Origin: Xylona heveae TC161
Lineage: Eukaryota; Ascomycota; Xylonomycetes; Xylonales; Xylonaceae
Direction: 5' to 3'
DNA: 64,000 nt
Assembly (NCBI RefSeq): GCF_001619985.1
Contig: NW_017264195.1
Coordinates: 1,922,001-1,986,000, forward strand
Part shown: piece by piece, positions 36,101 through 48,075 of the stretch
Layout: each line of letters begins with the position of its first letter
How positions within the stretch are numbered: the first letter of the stretch is position 1
Notes under the pieces: generated by a model
Told to the model about the DNA's origin: nothing
Databases searched by the model: none
What the model saw: only the letters and a program-made list of their open reading frames with translations
Position numbers and translations under genes: made by a program

Positions 36101-37968
36101 TCTTATGACGCTCATTCACACCAAAGACCCCTCAGGGACTCGTCACCTTCAAAGGTCAACGAGCAAGGCCGTTCGGTGCCATGGCCCAACGAGAACGACC
36201 CAGCAATGGCTAACGGAGCTCCTCTAACACCGCCGCCCGAAAACCAAGCCCCTCCCCTCCGGCCACCGCCGATACCACCCCGACCAAAACCGCAGGAAAA
36301 ATCACAAGAGGAAAGGCAAGCGATTAAAGATGAGGTGGAAATTGGCGCTCAACAGGATGTCACAGAAGTCATTGCAAATGTCATGTTCCAATTGCAATGT
36401 GCAATTAAACCGGAGAGCATTGATACTGATGGGGAGCAAATTGATACCATCAAGAGGTAAGTATATTTGCAATTGTTCAAGTGTGGGATGTGCGTTAACG
36501 GTGAATAGGCTATTTTATGGGAAGGCAAAGACATACACAAAGAAGGGTAGGAAGTTTGATGTGAAGGAGGAATTTTTTTCAGATATCAAAGTTGATGTGG
36601 CTTCTGGGCCTCGTGATATCTATTCGGCTCTTGATGGTGCTTTTGATGTTCAGCAGGTCGATGTGGAGGATAGTATTACGCCACAGTATGCGACGATCAG
36701 CGTCCTGCCGCCAATTTTGCAGATCCAGGTCCAACGTGTCCAATTTGATCCGGTCAAGAAGACGGCGTATAAGTCAAATTCTCACCTCCAGCTTGAGGAG
36801 ACTATCTTCCTCGATCGATACATGGATTCGGACAATGTCAAGTTGTTTCAGAGACGGGAGGAGGTATGGAGATGGAAAGCAGAGCTTAGCAAATTAGAGG
36901 CTCGAAAGGCTGTGCTTACTAAAACCGATGTACGTTGGTGATAGGGGTGTGGAAAGTTCTGCATTAAAGCTAACCGCACTTTCAGCTGGGCATCGAACTT
37001 ACGGAAGCGCTTCAGCTTACCAACGAATACTTGACCAACCTCCAATCGGGCAGCGAAGAGGAGACTGTCCCGGTTCATTCCGACTTACCCCGTGCTCTTG
37101 AGGACCGGGCGGCTGCCATCCAACAAGAGCTTACCTGTGAGTAATATCTTCTGCCTATATTAAGTGATGCTTGTTCTCACCAGCCATTGTAGCTATGGAA
37201 CAGAGATCCAAGGATCTCCGAACCCAGATCAGCAGCCAGTACACCGACCTGCGCAAACTCCGCTACCGCCTCCATTCTGTTTTCATCCACCGTGGCTCCG
37301 TTTCCTTTGGCCACTATTGGATCTACATTTACGACTTCAAGCAACAACTTTGGCGCAAATACAATGACGGCTACGTTACAGAGGTCAAGGACCCCAAGGA
37401 AATCTTCTATCAGGAGTCACAGAACCCTGCCACACCGTACTTCCTTGTATATGTCCGCGACGAAGACAAAGATGACCTAGTTGATGCCGTTTGTAGAGAT
37501 GTCCCGCCGCAACAGTCGGAGCGGGCCAACAGTGACGAGGGAGGAACTATGCACATGGAGGACGTCAGACATGACTATGAGCATACCGGCGGAAGTAGCA
37601 GCGCCGTTACGACGACTCCGACGCAGCCCGAAATGATGGAGGTGCCAAATTGGGGTGGCGCAAGAGCCGGCCCAGATGAAGAAGAACAAGATGACCTCAT
37701 GATTTCGGAATCACCAGGCGGATCATCAGGTTGGAAAGCAATCAATAATTCCTCGACAGGTGCGAATCTCCCGCGGGACGGATCAGCTCTTGCTGCGTCT
37801 TATGCTTCCCCTTACCCCACTGCCTTCAAATACCCCCCTTTCTTTGACGACGAGCAATTCCTGCACAAACCTGGCGCTGGTGCTTTCAATAAGAAGCCGT
37901 TCCCGAAGAAACCTGCTTGGGATAGTCTCAATAACGTTGAAGGAGCTGATGACCCTAACCTTTGGTAA
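33154..37968 (+). CDS. ubp2: Ubiquitin-specific protease Ubp2
   Basis: Ubp2 is a C19 cysteine deubiquitinase that prefers K63-linked chains and, in yeast, works with Rup1 to counter the Rsp5 ligase. Eleven exons: 33154-33169, 33238-33983, 34055-34265, 34327-34381, 34435-34823, 34894-34982, 35075-35612, 35670-36456, 36509-36929, 36986-37136 and 37193-37968, giving 1392 aa with consistent phases. An N-terminal zinc-finger-like region has FCQYCRCHVDLVIDLRG. Repeated UBA-like helical pieces follow (EIRQAYSFFNLD; QQALAWLGAEES; GQAYNRLGISD). The Cys box is GLENIGNTCYLNSLLQFYFT. A long Ser/Pro-rich insertion sits between the boxes. The His box is RLHSVFIHRGSVSFGHYWIY. Intron 6 starts GCAAGT, a GC-AG intron. 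The mid-gene insertion and C-terminal acidic tail look disordered. Confidence 0.94.
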
Positions 37969-38952
37969 ATAAGCAGGTTGATTTTGATTTTGATTTGAGT
38001 TGAGCTGCATTCATCTGGAATGACTTATGACTTTCAATCTCTCCTTTCTCAATGTTTTTCTTGCGTCTTTTTCTCAATTGCGAGAATGTTTAAGCAAGCG
38101 AAGCGGGTGTGCATGCAGAAGCGGAAGAAGCGGAAGCCAGCTACGGTCACAAGCTTTTCACTTTGCCTTTTCAAGTTATCATTTTATTTTCCTACTTTAT
38201 CAACAGCCGGCAGCGAGACAAAAAGCCACCATTATTCAAGAATCTCAGCGGAGGATAGCGCACACATGGCGGGGAAAACAGAGTCGAGTTCTTGAATGTT
38301 AATCGCTATAGCATCTCGACACTCTTACCGTTTATCATTTTTTTTCTTTTTCTTTTTCTCCTTTCCTTTCTTTATGTCTCTCTATTTCTGATTCTTGTAT
38401 GTTCTCTTTCCCCCCTTTTTTTTTCTCATTCTATGTATTTGTGTTCTCTGTCCTTTATCCTGTTGTTGTGCCTTTTCCTCCCCTTTTTCTATTATTGCAT
38501 GGAATTGCGTGGGCTCTTTTTTTCTTTTCTTTTTTTTTTCTCTTTTCTCTTTTCTTAAACAGGCATTGAAGGTTGAATTTATTAGCGAGATGGCTCTACT
38601 CCTTTTTTTTTTTTTATATTTGTTTCTCTTTGCTTTGCTTTCTCTTTTCTTCTCCCTTCCCCCCCCTCTCTTTTCCTCTCCTGTGCTCTCTCCTTATTGA
38701 CTGTCTTTTTTCTTAACTCTGCCTTTACATTTGTTCCCTTCTCAACTTTACCCCTTCTAAATAACCAACCTTTTCCTTTCTTCCTAGTCATGTTATTTTC
38801 TTTTCCTTATTTTCTTTCTTTCACATGTTTCTCCTTTGGACTGATGAATTATGGGGAAAAACAAAAATTGAGGAAAGACGAAAAGAAAAAAGGGGGGAAA
38901 AGAGAGAATTACTCTTAGTAAAGAATAGCATTTTTTCATTAGTTATTCGGAT

Positions 38953-38992
38953 ATCCAGACATCCAGACATCCAGACATCCGGACATCCGGAG
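38953..38992 (+). repeat. 8-bp tandem repeat ATCCAGAC
   Basis: Five adjacent copies; the first three are identical and the last two change to ATCCGGAC and ATCCGGAG. Confidence 0.92.
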
Positions 38993-39674
38993 CCTTTTGA
39001 ACCCGCTTTTTCGTTTTGTTATGTGCTAGTAACAGCTATTGTGCTACTTCAGAACTGTTTCCAGTATTTAAGTGCTCTTGATGACCATTATGAATGCTAC
39101 TGTACTTCGTACTCGGCCACAAAGGACTTACTGCTACGAGTATCTCTCTTGCATTAAAGCTCCCAATATCCTGGCCTGCTAGCTTTAACTCTTGGGCTGG
39201 ACTAACCGCTGTCAGTCAATCCAGTCAAATTGGATTAGGCACAGGGCAGGCAGACTCTTATTACACAGGACTAGCAATGTTTAAAGGTCCGATTTGAATA
39301 TTTGGAATTGCGAATATCTCAATTGGGTTGTTGTAATGCATGTATATACTGCAAATAATCTGTGTATATATGCCATGCGGATGAATGCACAAAAAAAGAA
39401 AGTTGGGAATGTGCGATCCGAGGTCAATCGGGAGTGACACCTGAATATAACCAAGACCCAACGCAGACCAAGTCCTGCCCGGCCTTGATGGGTATGATGA
39501 AGGGAAAAAAAAGGGACAAGAAAAATGCAGAATAGATAACCCCATATTCCTAACTCCTAAAGAAAGAAACACCACCGCATTGAAACAAAAACAAACCGAA
39601 CAAGCGATAGAGAGGAAATGCTCCCAAGAATGCCAAATGATTTGACATGCATATTCCAAGGACGATCCAACATG

Positions 39675-39704
39675 ATGATATTGATGATGATGATGATGAT
39701 GATG
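39675..39704 (+). repeat. (GAT)n microsatellite
   Basis: A short GAT/ATG trinucleotide run in the 3' flank of frq. Confidence 0.85.
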
Positions 39705-40097
39705 GAAACCCACACGTGTCCGCCAAATATGCAGCAAAGAGAATTGGATACAAAGTAGTAATAAGTTCGCCGGCGCGTCCTCGGCGCTTGATGCCCAAAA
39801 CAGAAACCCCGGTGCGACATCAAAAGAGGAAAATCCGGAACCAAGGAAAATTGAGTGAATTCAAAAAGCAAAAGGGTATGGTAAAAACGCCACCAAGAAT
39901 CAAGTCAATGGACTTGTTCCACACCATACAAGCTAAAAACGCGAGGCAGAGGGGAAAGTGTTGAGGAAAGTGGACTCCGCGACGCTATGATGCGAAATAA
40001 TATGCTAGGAGCGTTAAAATACTCCAAAAAAGCTCAAAACAAGTAAAATTCTATCCCCCCCCAAAATACAAATGAGATAAGCAGAGAGTTGAGAATT

Positions 40098-43016
40098 TTA
40101 ACCACCATTCTCGGTTTCATCGGATGCGACGACATCATGATTCTCCTCTTCCTCCTGGTCATCTGATGAGGAGCGCTGGACTCGAAGCGGAGTGGGCATT
40201 TTACCCACGGTGCGCCGTCCAGCGGCAACGTAACCTGGAAGCCTGCGCATTGAATCCGAGGTACGAGCATCGAACTGACCTGAGGAGGTAGACTTGTTCT
40301 CTGGTCGGCCCACATTTCCGGATTCTCCAAGAGTTCCTGATGTCTCCCCCGAGTTCTCGCGAGAGAGCGACGCGGGAGCCGAACCGCTTTCGCCTGAGTA
40401 ATGGATTGAAAGGGGTACCGGAGCGAGCAAGGGCGCGTTATGATGATCTTGTTCGTTATTTATTGAGAGCGCCTCGGTCCCTGATTGCTCATCCTCCATG
40501 GACGAATTTCCAGAGTCATCAGAGGAGAACGGGAAGAAGACGCAAGATGCCGGTGGTAATGAGGATGGTGGCATCGCGACGTGCCTGCGGGAAATTGGTT
40601 CGAGGGTGATTCGAGGTGTCGCTGCTCCGACAGAGGGGTCCCTGGACGCGGCGATTCGTTGTCGCAAGCGGTGCACGTTTTCCGCGTGGGAAGAAGTTGT
40701 ATCCGAGGAAGTGCCACTTGCGCCAGCGCCAGAGACAGGAGGTGATGGAGAGGAGGATGAAGTATTCGCAGGAGATACGACGTTACTGTCGGCAAACGCA
40801 CTAATCGCTGCTTGCGGGATGCTGTGGATAATCTTCTTAACGCGGGACTTGGGCACCGAGAAAGGCGAGACTTCACGTGTGGATGGTGTCTGTGATGCAG
40901 GCGGAGAAATCTTTTGCCGATTCGAGACTTTGACAAGAAAATTGTCCTCTGGCTGCACACCGCCCAGTCCAGAGACCTCAAAGTCAGTGGCCGTAGGCTC
41001 CGTTCCGTTCGAAGAACGGCTGCCATTACCCGATTGGGCAGTCTTAGTTGGTGAGGCCCGCCCGACCACATCTGACGTCATTCGATGATAGGCAGGTGGG
41101 TCATGACATGAGTGATGACTATTGAAGGGATCGCCACCAAGGTCAGTGAAGAATTTCGCGCCATTATAGAAGACAATGGGTCCGTCTGCACTCTCTCGAA
41201 GGTGTGATGAAGACAGATCTTTCCGATCGTCTGCAGCGTATCGTCGATGATCGTTGGGCAACGCTTGTGAATGATGCCAATGTGCAATGTCGGACATATT
41301 TTCGTCCGATGACTCCCGGCTAGATTCTCTGTCGTGGGAGAATAAAGTAGTGTACGCCAGGTAGTTGGACTTGGACTGACTCTCGCTACCAGTCGACGTT
41401 TCAGCCCTTCGCGATCGAGATTTGGAATCCGACATGGATGATCTTGATGGCACACTGCTAGTACCTTTCGAGCCATCCAACTTTCGTCGCTTGTCCCAGT
41501 GAGAGAAATTTTTGTCGGTTTCTTCTGACGAGCTCCCCTCCGCGTTGGCTACCGTCGAATCACTACTGCCAATCCACCGAACTTTCTGGCCATCCTGTGA
41601 CAGCTGAAACTTGTCGCTGTAAAATGCAACTGCGTCCTTGACAAAATCAGGAGTTACGTTGAGTGTGTGTAGTTGTGCCATGTTCGTGAGAACGTTTAGA
41701 TAGATCCAGCCCTGGGGCTTGGAAAATGAAAGCCGGGAGTCCGAGTCCGATTTAGAAAGACCGAGGTGGCGAATATAGTAGAAATTGTCAGCCGGAATTT
41801 GAGCACGTTGAAGGTCAATATCCATGGGACCTGTCGGCCTCTGCTCAGGCATGGACAAACCCGAATCGATGCTCGCAGACTTTAATGGAGAGCGCAGTAT
41901 ATTCCGTGGAGCGGAAACTGCACTCGAGCCATCCACAGCGCCGGACTTGAGCGGATCCTCTGAAAGTTCAACCTCGCGGGGGAGAATTGGCGCCTCTCGA
42001 GACCCTTGCGACAAACCCATCGTCGTATCTAGACCAAATTCGGGTGAGTCATTGGGTTTCGGAGGCTGCCATTGAGTAGGGCCAATTGCTCCGGGAAACA
42101 ATGATGTTCCGGTGAAGAGCTGTTCGAGGCGAGCCACGACTAGTCTCTTCTTGACTTTTTCTGGCATTGACTGATGGCGAGCAGGTCGAGGGGCGGTATA
42201 CGTTCCATCAGTGCCCAGGCTCCGTTGCGAATTGAAAGAGGGTACAGATAGAAGACCGGATTTTGAGTTAGAAACGTAAGCAGAGTCGACGGTTCCGGGC
42301 GCAGAAGCTGGGACACGATGATAGTGCTCGCTAGCGCTCGCAGAACCTGAAGATGTTTGGCCCGATGATCGCGTAGTTGATGTAATGTCGACATTTGACG
42401 ATCCACCAACAGTTGCAGCGAATGTTTGAAGCACCTCTTCTAACTCCCTTCTGCGGTTTGCGGGTAGTCCGTGGATGCGAAGCTCAAATAACTTCTCACC
42501 ATGAACATTGGTCGACTGTTGCCTTCGATATTTCTTCAGTCTTCGTTTGAGATGTTGGTTCTCAACGGTAAGGTCGTCAATGACATCTCGATAGGCCTCT
42601 GCATTGCTGTCCGACTGCGGGGGCCCGTGATAGGGGGGTCCCATTTCATTGTACTCCATTTCTGGAATCTCGGCAGCGGTGCTTCTTATATCATGCGGTC
42701 TATCGCGAGCAGGTAAGCTTCCAATTAGGAAGGGAGGATCAACTACGACAGAATTAGATTATGGAGTCAAAGGACGTGGCGCCGAACCCAGATACGTACC
42801 ATCAAGGAATGTGTTTCCAAGAGAAGCGGAGACATTGTTGTTGCGAAATTGAAACCATTCATCGGCTGCATTGAGTGGTATTTGTGCTTGGGGTAGGATC
42901 GATCTGTCAGGTGTAGATTGAAGTGTCTCATTTGGAGGAAGCGGTCGGGTCGGAAGCACGGTAGACGTGAGCACCGGCTTTTTCTGAGAGGTATTATCAG
43001 GAGCTCGAGCTGCCAT
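40098..43016 (-). CDS. frq: Frequency circadian clock protein FRQ
   Basis: FRQ is the negative element of the fungal circadian oscillator. With the helicase FRH and casein kinase 1 it inhibits the White Collar complex that drives frq transcription. Exons are 43016-42800 and 42742-40098 with a 57-nt intron, giving 953 aa, close to Neurospora FRQ. The N-terminus has DEWFQFRNNNV and, across the splice, FLDVDPPF. A coiled coil for dimerisation is near 120-147 (DDLTVENQHLKRRLKKYRR). KLFELRIHGLPANRRRELEE follows near 156-175 and a basic PEKVKKRLVVARLEQLF near 265-282. The central conserved block near 390-470 has DNFYYIRHLGLSKSDSDSRL, GWIYLNVLTNMAQLHTLNV and KVRWIG. The rest is Ser/Thr-rich with PEST-like acidic ends. 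ATG 43016 is the first ATG in frame. The long upstream space fits a complex promoter. Confidence 0.96.
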
Positions 43017-43401
43017 GACCGTTATGTCTTTGAATATTCCAGACACGACAGCAAGCGGCGACTAGTTTTTCGTATTATTTTTCCAAATATCCTGCCACGT
43101 TGACAGCGATGGAAGGAATACAATCTCGACGTGTGTGGTCACCAAATATCCATGCTCCGTGGGCGCGGGCAACTCCAGCTCAGCTGGAGCGGCGTCAGCG
43201 ATCCTGATAACGATACGTGTGAGGTTGTTGAAATGGCCGGTAATAGCGTATTCGGAATGGCCGGCAGGACCCCACGTCCAAGTAGTTGGTGGTTGTAGTC
43301 GAATGGAGAAGTTGGAGAGACATGGTAACGAGAAAGGATGGAAGGGGCCAGGTTATTATTATTTGGGACGACAGGCCTGTGGAGTGGGCCACGCCGTGGC
43401 T

Positions 43402-43565
43402 CGATCGAGATTTTCGTTTTGGGATAGGGTGAGGGTGGGCGGGAGTAACAGCGTACTGTGCGAGTAAAGAGCGAGTAAGTGAGGGAAGAGCCACAGATGA
43501 GGCCTCAGCAGTTCGCGATCGCCAGAACAAGCGAGCTGGGCATAACGATCGAAATACCCGATTGG
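43402..43565 (-). promoter_or_regulatory. Candidate proximal White Collar response elements
   Basis: CGATCGAGA at 43402-43410, CGATCGC at 43516-43522, and CGATCGAAATACCCGATT at 43546-43563, 385-550 bp upstream of the frq start. Paired GATN motifs are the known binding type for the White Collar GATA-finger complex. The assignment is inference from motif and position. Confidence 0.4.
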
Positions 43566-43788
43566 GCTTAGACTCACCCTCCCGAATCCAGGGTCCAGCT
43601 CTCACGCGTGGGGCCGATGAAATTCTAGGCTCTCGGCTAGCCGTTAGAGGTACTGCCCAGGCTGTAGTACTTTGACTGAGGCGACAAATTATACGAATCG
43701 TAAAGTATTTACAGCTGTAAAGTACCCATTACTCGACAAAATAAGGATTTTGGTGCGCCACCAGTCTGCCAACGCCGCTACTTTTCTC

Positions 43789-43848
43789 GCGATCGTCACT
43801 CTGGCTTTGGATCGACTGGGAAGAATGCATCGCTTGATTGGCCGATCA
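43789..43848 (-). promoter_or_regulatory. Candidate distal GATC cluster upstream of frq
   Basis: Four GATN motifs in 60 bp: CGATCG at 43790-43795, GGATCGA at 43809-43815, and GATTGGCCGATC at 43836-43847. About 780 bp above the frq start. It resembles the paired-repeat layout of light- and clock-response elements; unproven. Confidence 0.38.
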
Positions 43849-45787
43849 TTGCCCAATACCGTAATCAGAAATGAAAAATTGGTCAACTCTTCCCTTTTTC
43901 ATCCTGTACGCTTCATACAGCTTTCGCGTTGTTTCCATCAGCCCTCATATCAGACATCTTCCTTGCAAACGGGTCGATCACCACGAAAATTGATTCAAGC
44001 CTTGAAGACCAATCAGAGCACAACGCAAATCGGACCTGCCTCCGTTCAACAAGCCGTACAAGCTCGTGCTGGCCCCATCGCCGATCGCTAATGAGTATGA
44101 CGAACCCTATTCATTTCTGCTCCCGTGAAAACTGTCATCATCGATATGCATATGAAAAGGCTACATTTGTATTGGCTGCCAAGTTTGTAGAAGTCTCTCC
44201 ATACCGTGCGAAAAGTCCAGCTATGACGCAACTTGACAGTCAAACGATTTCCTGATTGGGTTTGCGGGAAATAAATCACGTGACCACTGTATGATCGGCT
44301 CCGGAGCGTTCTCGGATTCGGAAAAAGAAGTTTGCCGGAAATTACCCCGGACAATACCTTCCTTGTTGTTAGGTGCCGAGGATGCTTATTTGAACACCAA
44401 ATAAGCAACAACCCACGTGAGTTAGCTCACTTTCAATCGTGGGAACTTCCACGCGAATTGCAAGATACCGGGTATCAGTATCAAATCAGCTTTTCAGAGT
44501 TCTGCTCACGTGGCATGGCTCTTCATCTCATAATGAAGCATTAGTTTCCAAGAATACAATTTGCGATGAAAGAAAACAAACAAAAATCCCATCGTCTGCG
44601 ATGGACCTTGCATTCAACCACCGGCACTGTACAATCTACAACGCCCATATTTTGCTCAAGCTTACCGGAGTAAGCGTTATGGATATGAAGTCTTGCAGCA
44701 GATTCTTTTGACTCGAATAATTGGTATCGCTCGCCTTCCGTGGGCGCTCATCTACGATACTGTGGCTGATTTTCTCACGAAGTATCCTTGCAAAATGGCC
44801 CACGAATTGCTCTATTAAAGAACCAGACTCGTCATGTGTTCAGCAGCCATAAAACCCCAAGACCAAATAAGGCGGATAAAATTGGCGAGATCTTAACTTT
44901 TCTTTTTTAGACCTTTTTAGGGAAATGGGGGTCTCGAGCTCATATTAACCCATTGAAACCCGCTGACTGAATCATGGAGAACCGTAAACATCGACGTTGT
45001 GCCTTATAAACGTCAGCAGTCTCGAAGGAGAGGCATGCACCATCAAGCTGTTGCTTAAAGTAGACTATAAGAATACCGTAAAGGCGCGTTACCTTTTGCG
45101 GCCCCCAGCATCCTCAATATAAGGTAGGTAGAGCAGCAACTTTGGGGAAATGGCAATCATGAATAACTGCCGCTCGGGTCAACTTCATCGAGACAGAACA
45201 CGTTATTGCACTCCCAGAGATCATCCTATTGCAGTACACGATTTGAAAACTTTGTGAAGAGTGTTCGCCACTCTACATTATCCGATCAAATACTTAGGAT
45301 ATTATGTTCTTTCCAACATCAAAACCGGGTGATTGCTTTTGCAATTCCTGCTTATTGCACAAGAAATGATTCCGATTGACTCCACTATGTCTGAAAGACA
45401 CGTTCGATGTATTATTACGCTATAAAAGACTAAAGTAAAATATCTGAATAAAATAATAATAATAGGTGTTAAAAACGGATATTTTGGTAGCTCCAATGTA
45501 TAATTGAGGTATATCGAAGCTGTTCAGCTTCTGCCCTTTTATACATCACAGCCGTCAAATGAGCGGGGTATCTCACGATTTGTACCACGATAAAGGCTCA
45601 TGGTGAGCGCACGCAGATGACCCAACTGACTCTATTTAGGGGAATAGCGTCAAGGGTGTCCCTCCAGGTAAAATATGTTGCGCCTAATAACGCCAATTTC
45701 CGCCGAATCTTTCCGAGGGGAAAAACCGATTTCGAATGATAGTATGACAAGTCGAATATGCGAGCAATGAAGGAGGCGGACCCATCT

Positions 45788-46340
45788 CTACTTGAATCGC
45801 AAGAAACCCTTCCACTTGTTCAGGTAGCTGGCAAGCCATGATCGCTTGGGAGCGGCTTCGAGCTCGGCAATAAGATCTTCATAATAACCAGGGTTTGAGG
45901 CCGGGCGCATGAGCGAGGGAGAGGTCGGATACTAGCACATGTTAGCTCATGGTCCAGAAACGATACAGTTTGGAATCTCTTCCGCATATGCGGCTCCATT
46001 GTGGAATCGAAGCGTTGACTGCATACCTTCTTGCTGTATCTATTCTCAAGCAACGAGTAAAGCGCGTTCACTTGGGCAAGCTCAGCGGTCTCATTGAGCT
46101 GTGACGGCGTAATAGATTTCTCGGCAGCTTTGTCTTGAGGGTTCGCCGCTACGGCAGAAGGCCCAAATCGTTGCTCAAGGCGCTTGCGCATGGCATTCTG
46201 GAAAGTGACTTCGGGCCGCAAAAGGTCTTTGGGCCAGCGCCGCAAAATGCGAAGGTAGTGCCTGTAGGCAATCTAGGACAAGGTTAGGGCTAATGTGATG
46301 AGAGTTCCTTGGGTTTGATGATACACACAGGATTTGACAT
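45788..46340 (-). CDS. cbp6: Cytochrome b translation/assembly factor Cbp6 (UQCC2 type)
   Basis: Cbp6 with Cbp3 binds the mitochondrial ribosome exit and newly made cytochrome b in early complex III assembly. Exons are 46340-46329, 46272-46027 and 45931-45788, giving 133 aa, the expected small size. The first coding exon is only 12 nt (MSNP) before a GTGTGT donor. Splicing yields MSNPIAYRHYLRILRRWPKD, the LYR-like start of the family, followed by LLRPEVTFQNAMRKRLEQRF. The middle has VNALYSLLENRYSKK. The last exon reads YPTSPSLMRPASNPGYYEDL and a basic, Trp-containing end. It is divergent from bsd2, 450 bp apart. Assignment to the Cbp6/UQCC2 family rests on motif recognition. Confidence 0.82.
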
Positions 46341-46789
46341 GATGAGGGATGAGTGAAAGAGATTTGGCATTCAATGGGCAAAAATAACAGTATAAGAAAT
46401 TCCATTTATTGTGTTTCTGAACCTCACTTTTTGGCGTCGGACTCGTGACGTCCTGGATTCAGTCTAGCGGCGAATAGGAATCGAGGGATTAGTCTTGGTA
46501 GCGGTACTCATACGTCGCACAAAGCTGAAAGGAATAAGAGTACCTGTACTCTCTACGGAATTTGAGGGGCTGTGCTCGGAATCGTCCAGACGACCGTCGA
46601 CATTCAAGGCTGATTCATGACCAAGACAAGCCCATCATCCGCCATCCTCATCTCATTAATTCGTCTCTATCTCTGCTTTCTCCCTCTCCTTCACTTATCG
46701 TTCCTTTTTACCTTGATCCATTTTATCCTTCTCTCTGACCTACCAACATTATACCCTTTTCCTTTCGCTCTTTTACTTAGCTGGCGGCC
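46341..46789. promoter_or_regulatory. Divergent promoter region of cbp6 and bsd2
   Basis: 450 bp between the start codons. 46640-46780 is CT-rich on the plus strand, a typical fungal leader in front of bsd2. No specific site assigned. Confidence 0.5.
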
Positions 46790-48075
46790 ATGAGCTCCCA
46801 GCGCTACGAGCGGGTATGTGCTCCCCCATTCCTCTCCCCCTCGGGTAGCCGCTGCCTGGATCGCCGACGATCATGCAATAGCGTTCGCGATATCAGCGCC
46901 TTGCTACAGGCATCTTAGACCCTATCCACTAACTTCAAAATCTCAGATCTCTGCTCACGATGAAGATGATACCCATATGACTGCAGAGAATTACAATCAA
47001 CAACATCATATACCGAATTCGCCTCCTCCCTCCTTCCACTCGCGGGCCTCGTCACCCGCGTCTCAGCGATTCCTGTCGAACCGTGATCCTCTTGCGTCTG
47101 ATGAAGACAGGACTCTTGCGGAAGCTTTTGGGGAGGATGATTCCGATAGCGAAAATGAAGATCATCATGACGATAGACAGCGCCTGATGCGTAATTCCCG
47201 CACTCAATCCCCGACGCGAGAGCTTAATAGCAGCCACGATCATGATGATGATGTTCGCCCTGGTGTTGAGCGGAGAGTGACTGAGCTGCCGGTCTTTTCC
47301 GCACCAACCCAAACAAGCAGCACTCGTGGACGGGTATACGGTGGCGGACAGAATACTAATGATGGTGTGTTTGCGAATTTGAACGCAAAGCCTGAGCGAG
47401 GCGAAAAATTGGAGGAACATCCACCGGTAGGTAACCCAACGATAAACTTTGAGAGGTTCAGAGGAAGTGGATTTGATCGTTAATGTTTAATAGACCTACG
47501 AGCAAGCCGCCGCAGATGCTACACCGCCCTACTGGGAGACGACCATTCTTGCTCCTGGAATGGTCTCGGACGAAGTCTTCGTTGACGGTCTCCCTGTTGG
47601 CTCCGTCTTTTCGTTTGTCTGGAATGGCATGATATCTATGTCCTTCCAGCTAGTCGGTTTCTTGCTTACATACCTCCTACACACCACGCATGCGGCAAAG
47701 AACGGTAGTAAAGCTGGACTCGGTATTACTCTTATTCAATACGGTTTCTATATGAAAGGAAACGGGGCCAAAGACGGCTCCGGTGCCTCCGATCCCCAGT
47801 ACAGCCCACCCTCCGACCCCAACAGCCACGATTTTGATCCGTCTGGTGCATCGGATGGCCCTGGTGGTGGCGCACCCAAGGACGGAATTTCCGGCATTAC
47901 TACGAGCGACTGGCTTGCCTATGTATTTATGATAGTTGGGTGGTTTGTACTCATTCGATCTGTGAGCGAGTATCTACGCGCACGCCGCCATGAGAAGCTC
48001 GTGCTGCAGAGTCCAGACCGTGGACTTGGCGTTGCCGTTGTCGCTGAGGGCGAGCGGCCCGAAGCAGTTGTTTGA
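46790..48075 (+). CDS. bsd2: Bsd2/NDFIP-type ubiquitin ligase adaptor
   Basis: Bsd2 is a Golgi/endosome membrane adaptor that recruits Rsp5/NEDD4 ligase to cargo such as metal transporters for vacuolar sorting. Exons are 46790-46813, 46947-47426 and 47494-48075, giving 361 aa. The first exon encodes MSSQRYER. The cytosolic N-terminal half is acidic and Ser/His-rich (EAFGEDDSDSENED). The PPTY ligase-binding motif (residues 167-170) is split by the second intron (HPP/TYEQ). Three hydrophobic segments follow: FSFVWNGMISMSFQLVGFLL, GLGITLIQYGFYM and WLAYVFMIVGWFVLIRSV, as in the family. A Gly/Pro/Asp-rich loop separates the second and third. Only this one PPxY is visible; PPYW at 179-182 is not a match. 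Confidence 0.9.

Larger units (their letters stand above)
37969..40097. other. Convergent intergenic region, ubp2 and frq 3' ends
   Basis: 2.1 kb without a supported gene. 38330-38830 is very T/C-rich, which explains the Phe/Leu/Ser-rich open frames there. An 8-bp tandem repeat sits at 38953-38992 and a GAT run at 39675-39704. In Neurospora, antisense transcription of frq starts from this side; no promoter can be identified by eye. Confidence 0.65.
43017..45787. promoter_or_regulatory. Long non-coding region upstream of frq
   Basis: About 2.8 kb between frq (minus, start 43016) and the 3' end of cbp6. It contains several GATC-type motifs (listed separately) but no supported gene. The open frames at 43135-43605, 43672-44255 and 44332-44711 lack homology and starts in good context. 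It likely holds the frq leader and regulatory elements (inference from the Neurospora locus). Confidence 0.6.

Noticed and set aside
38020-38918. Hydrophobic open frames after ubp2
   Set aside because: Poly-pyrimidine tracts; no start context, no homology, frames overlap.
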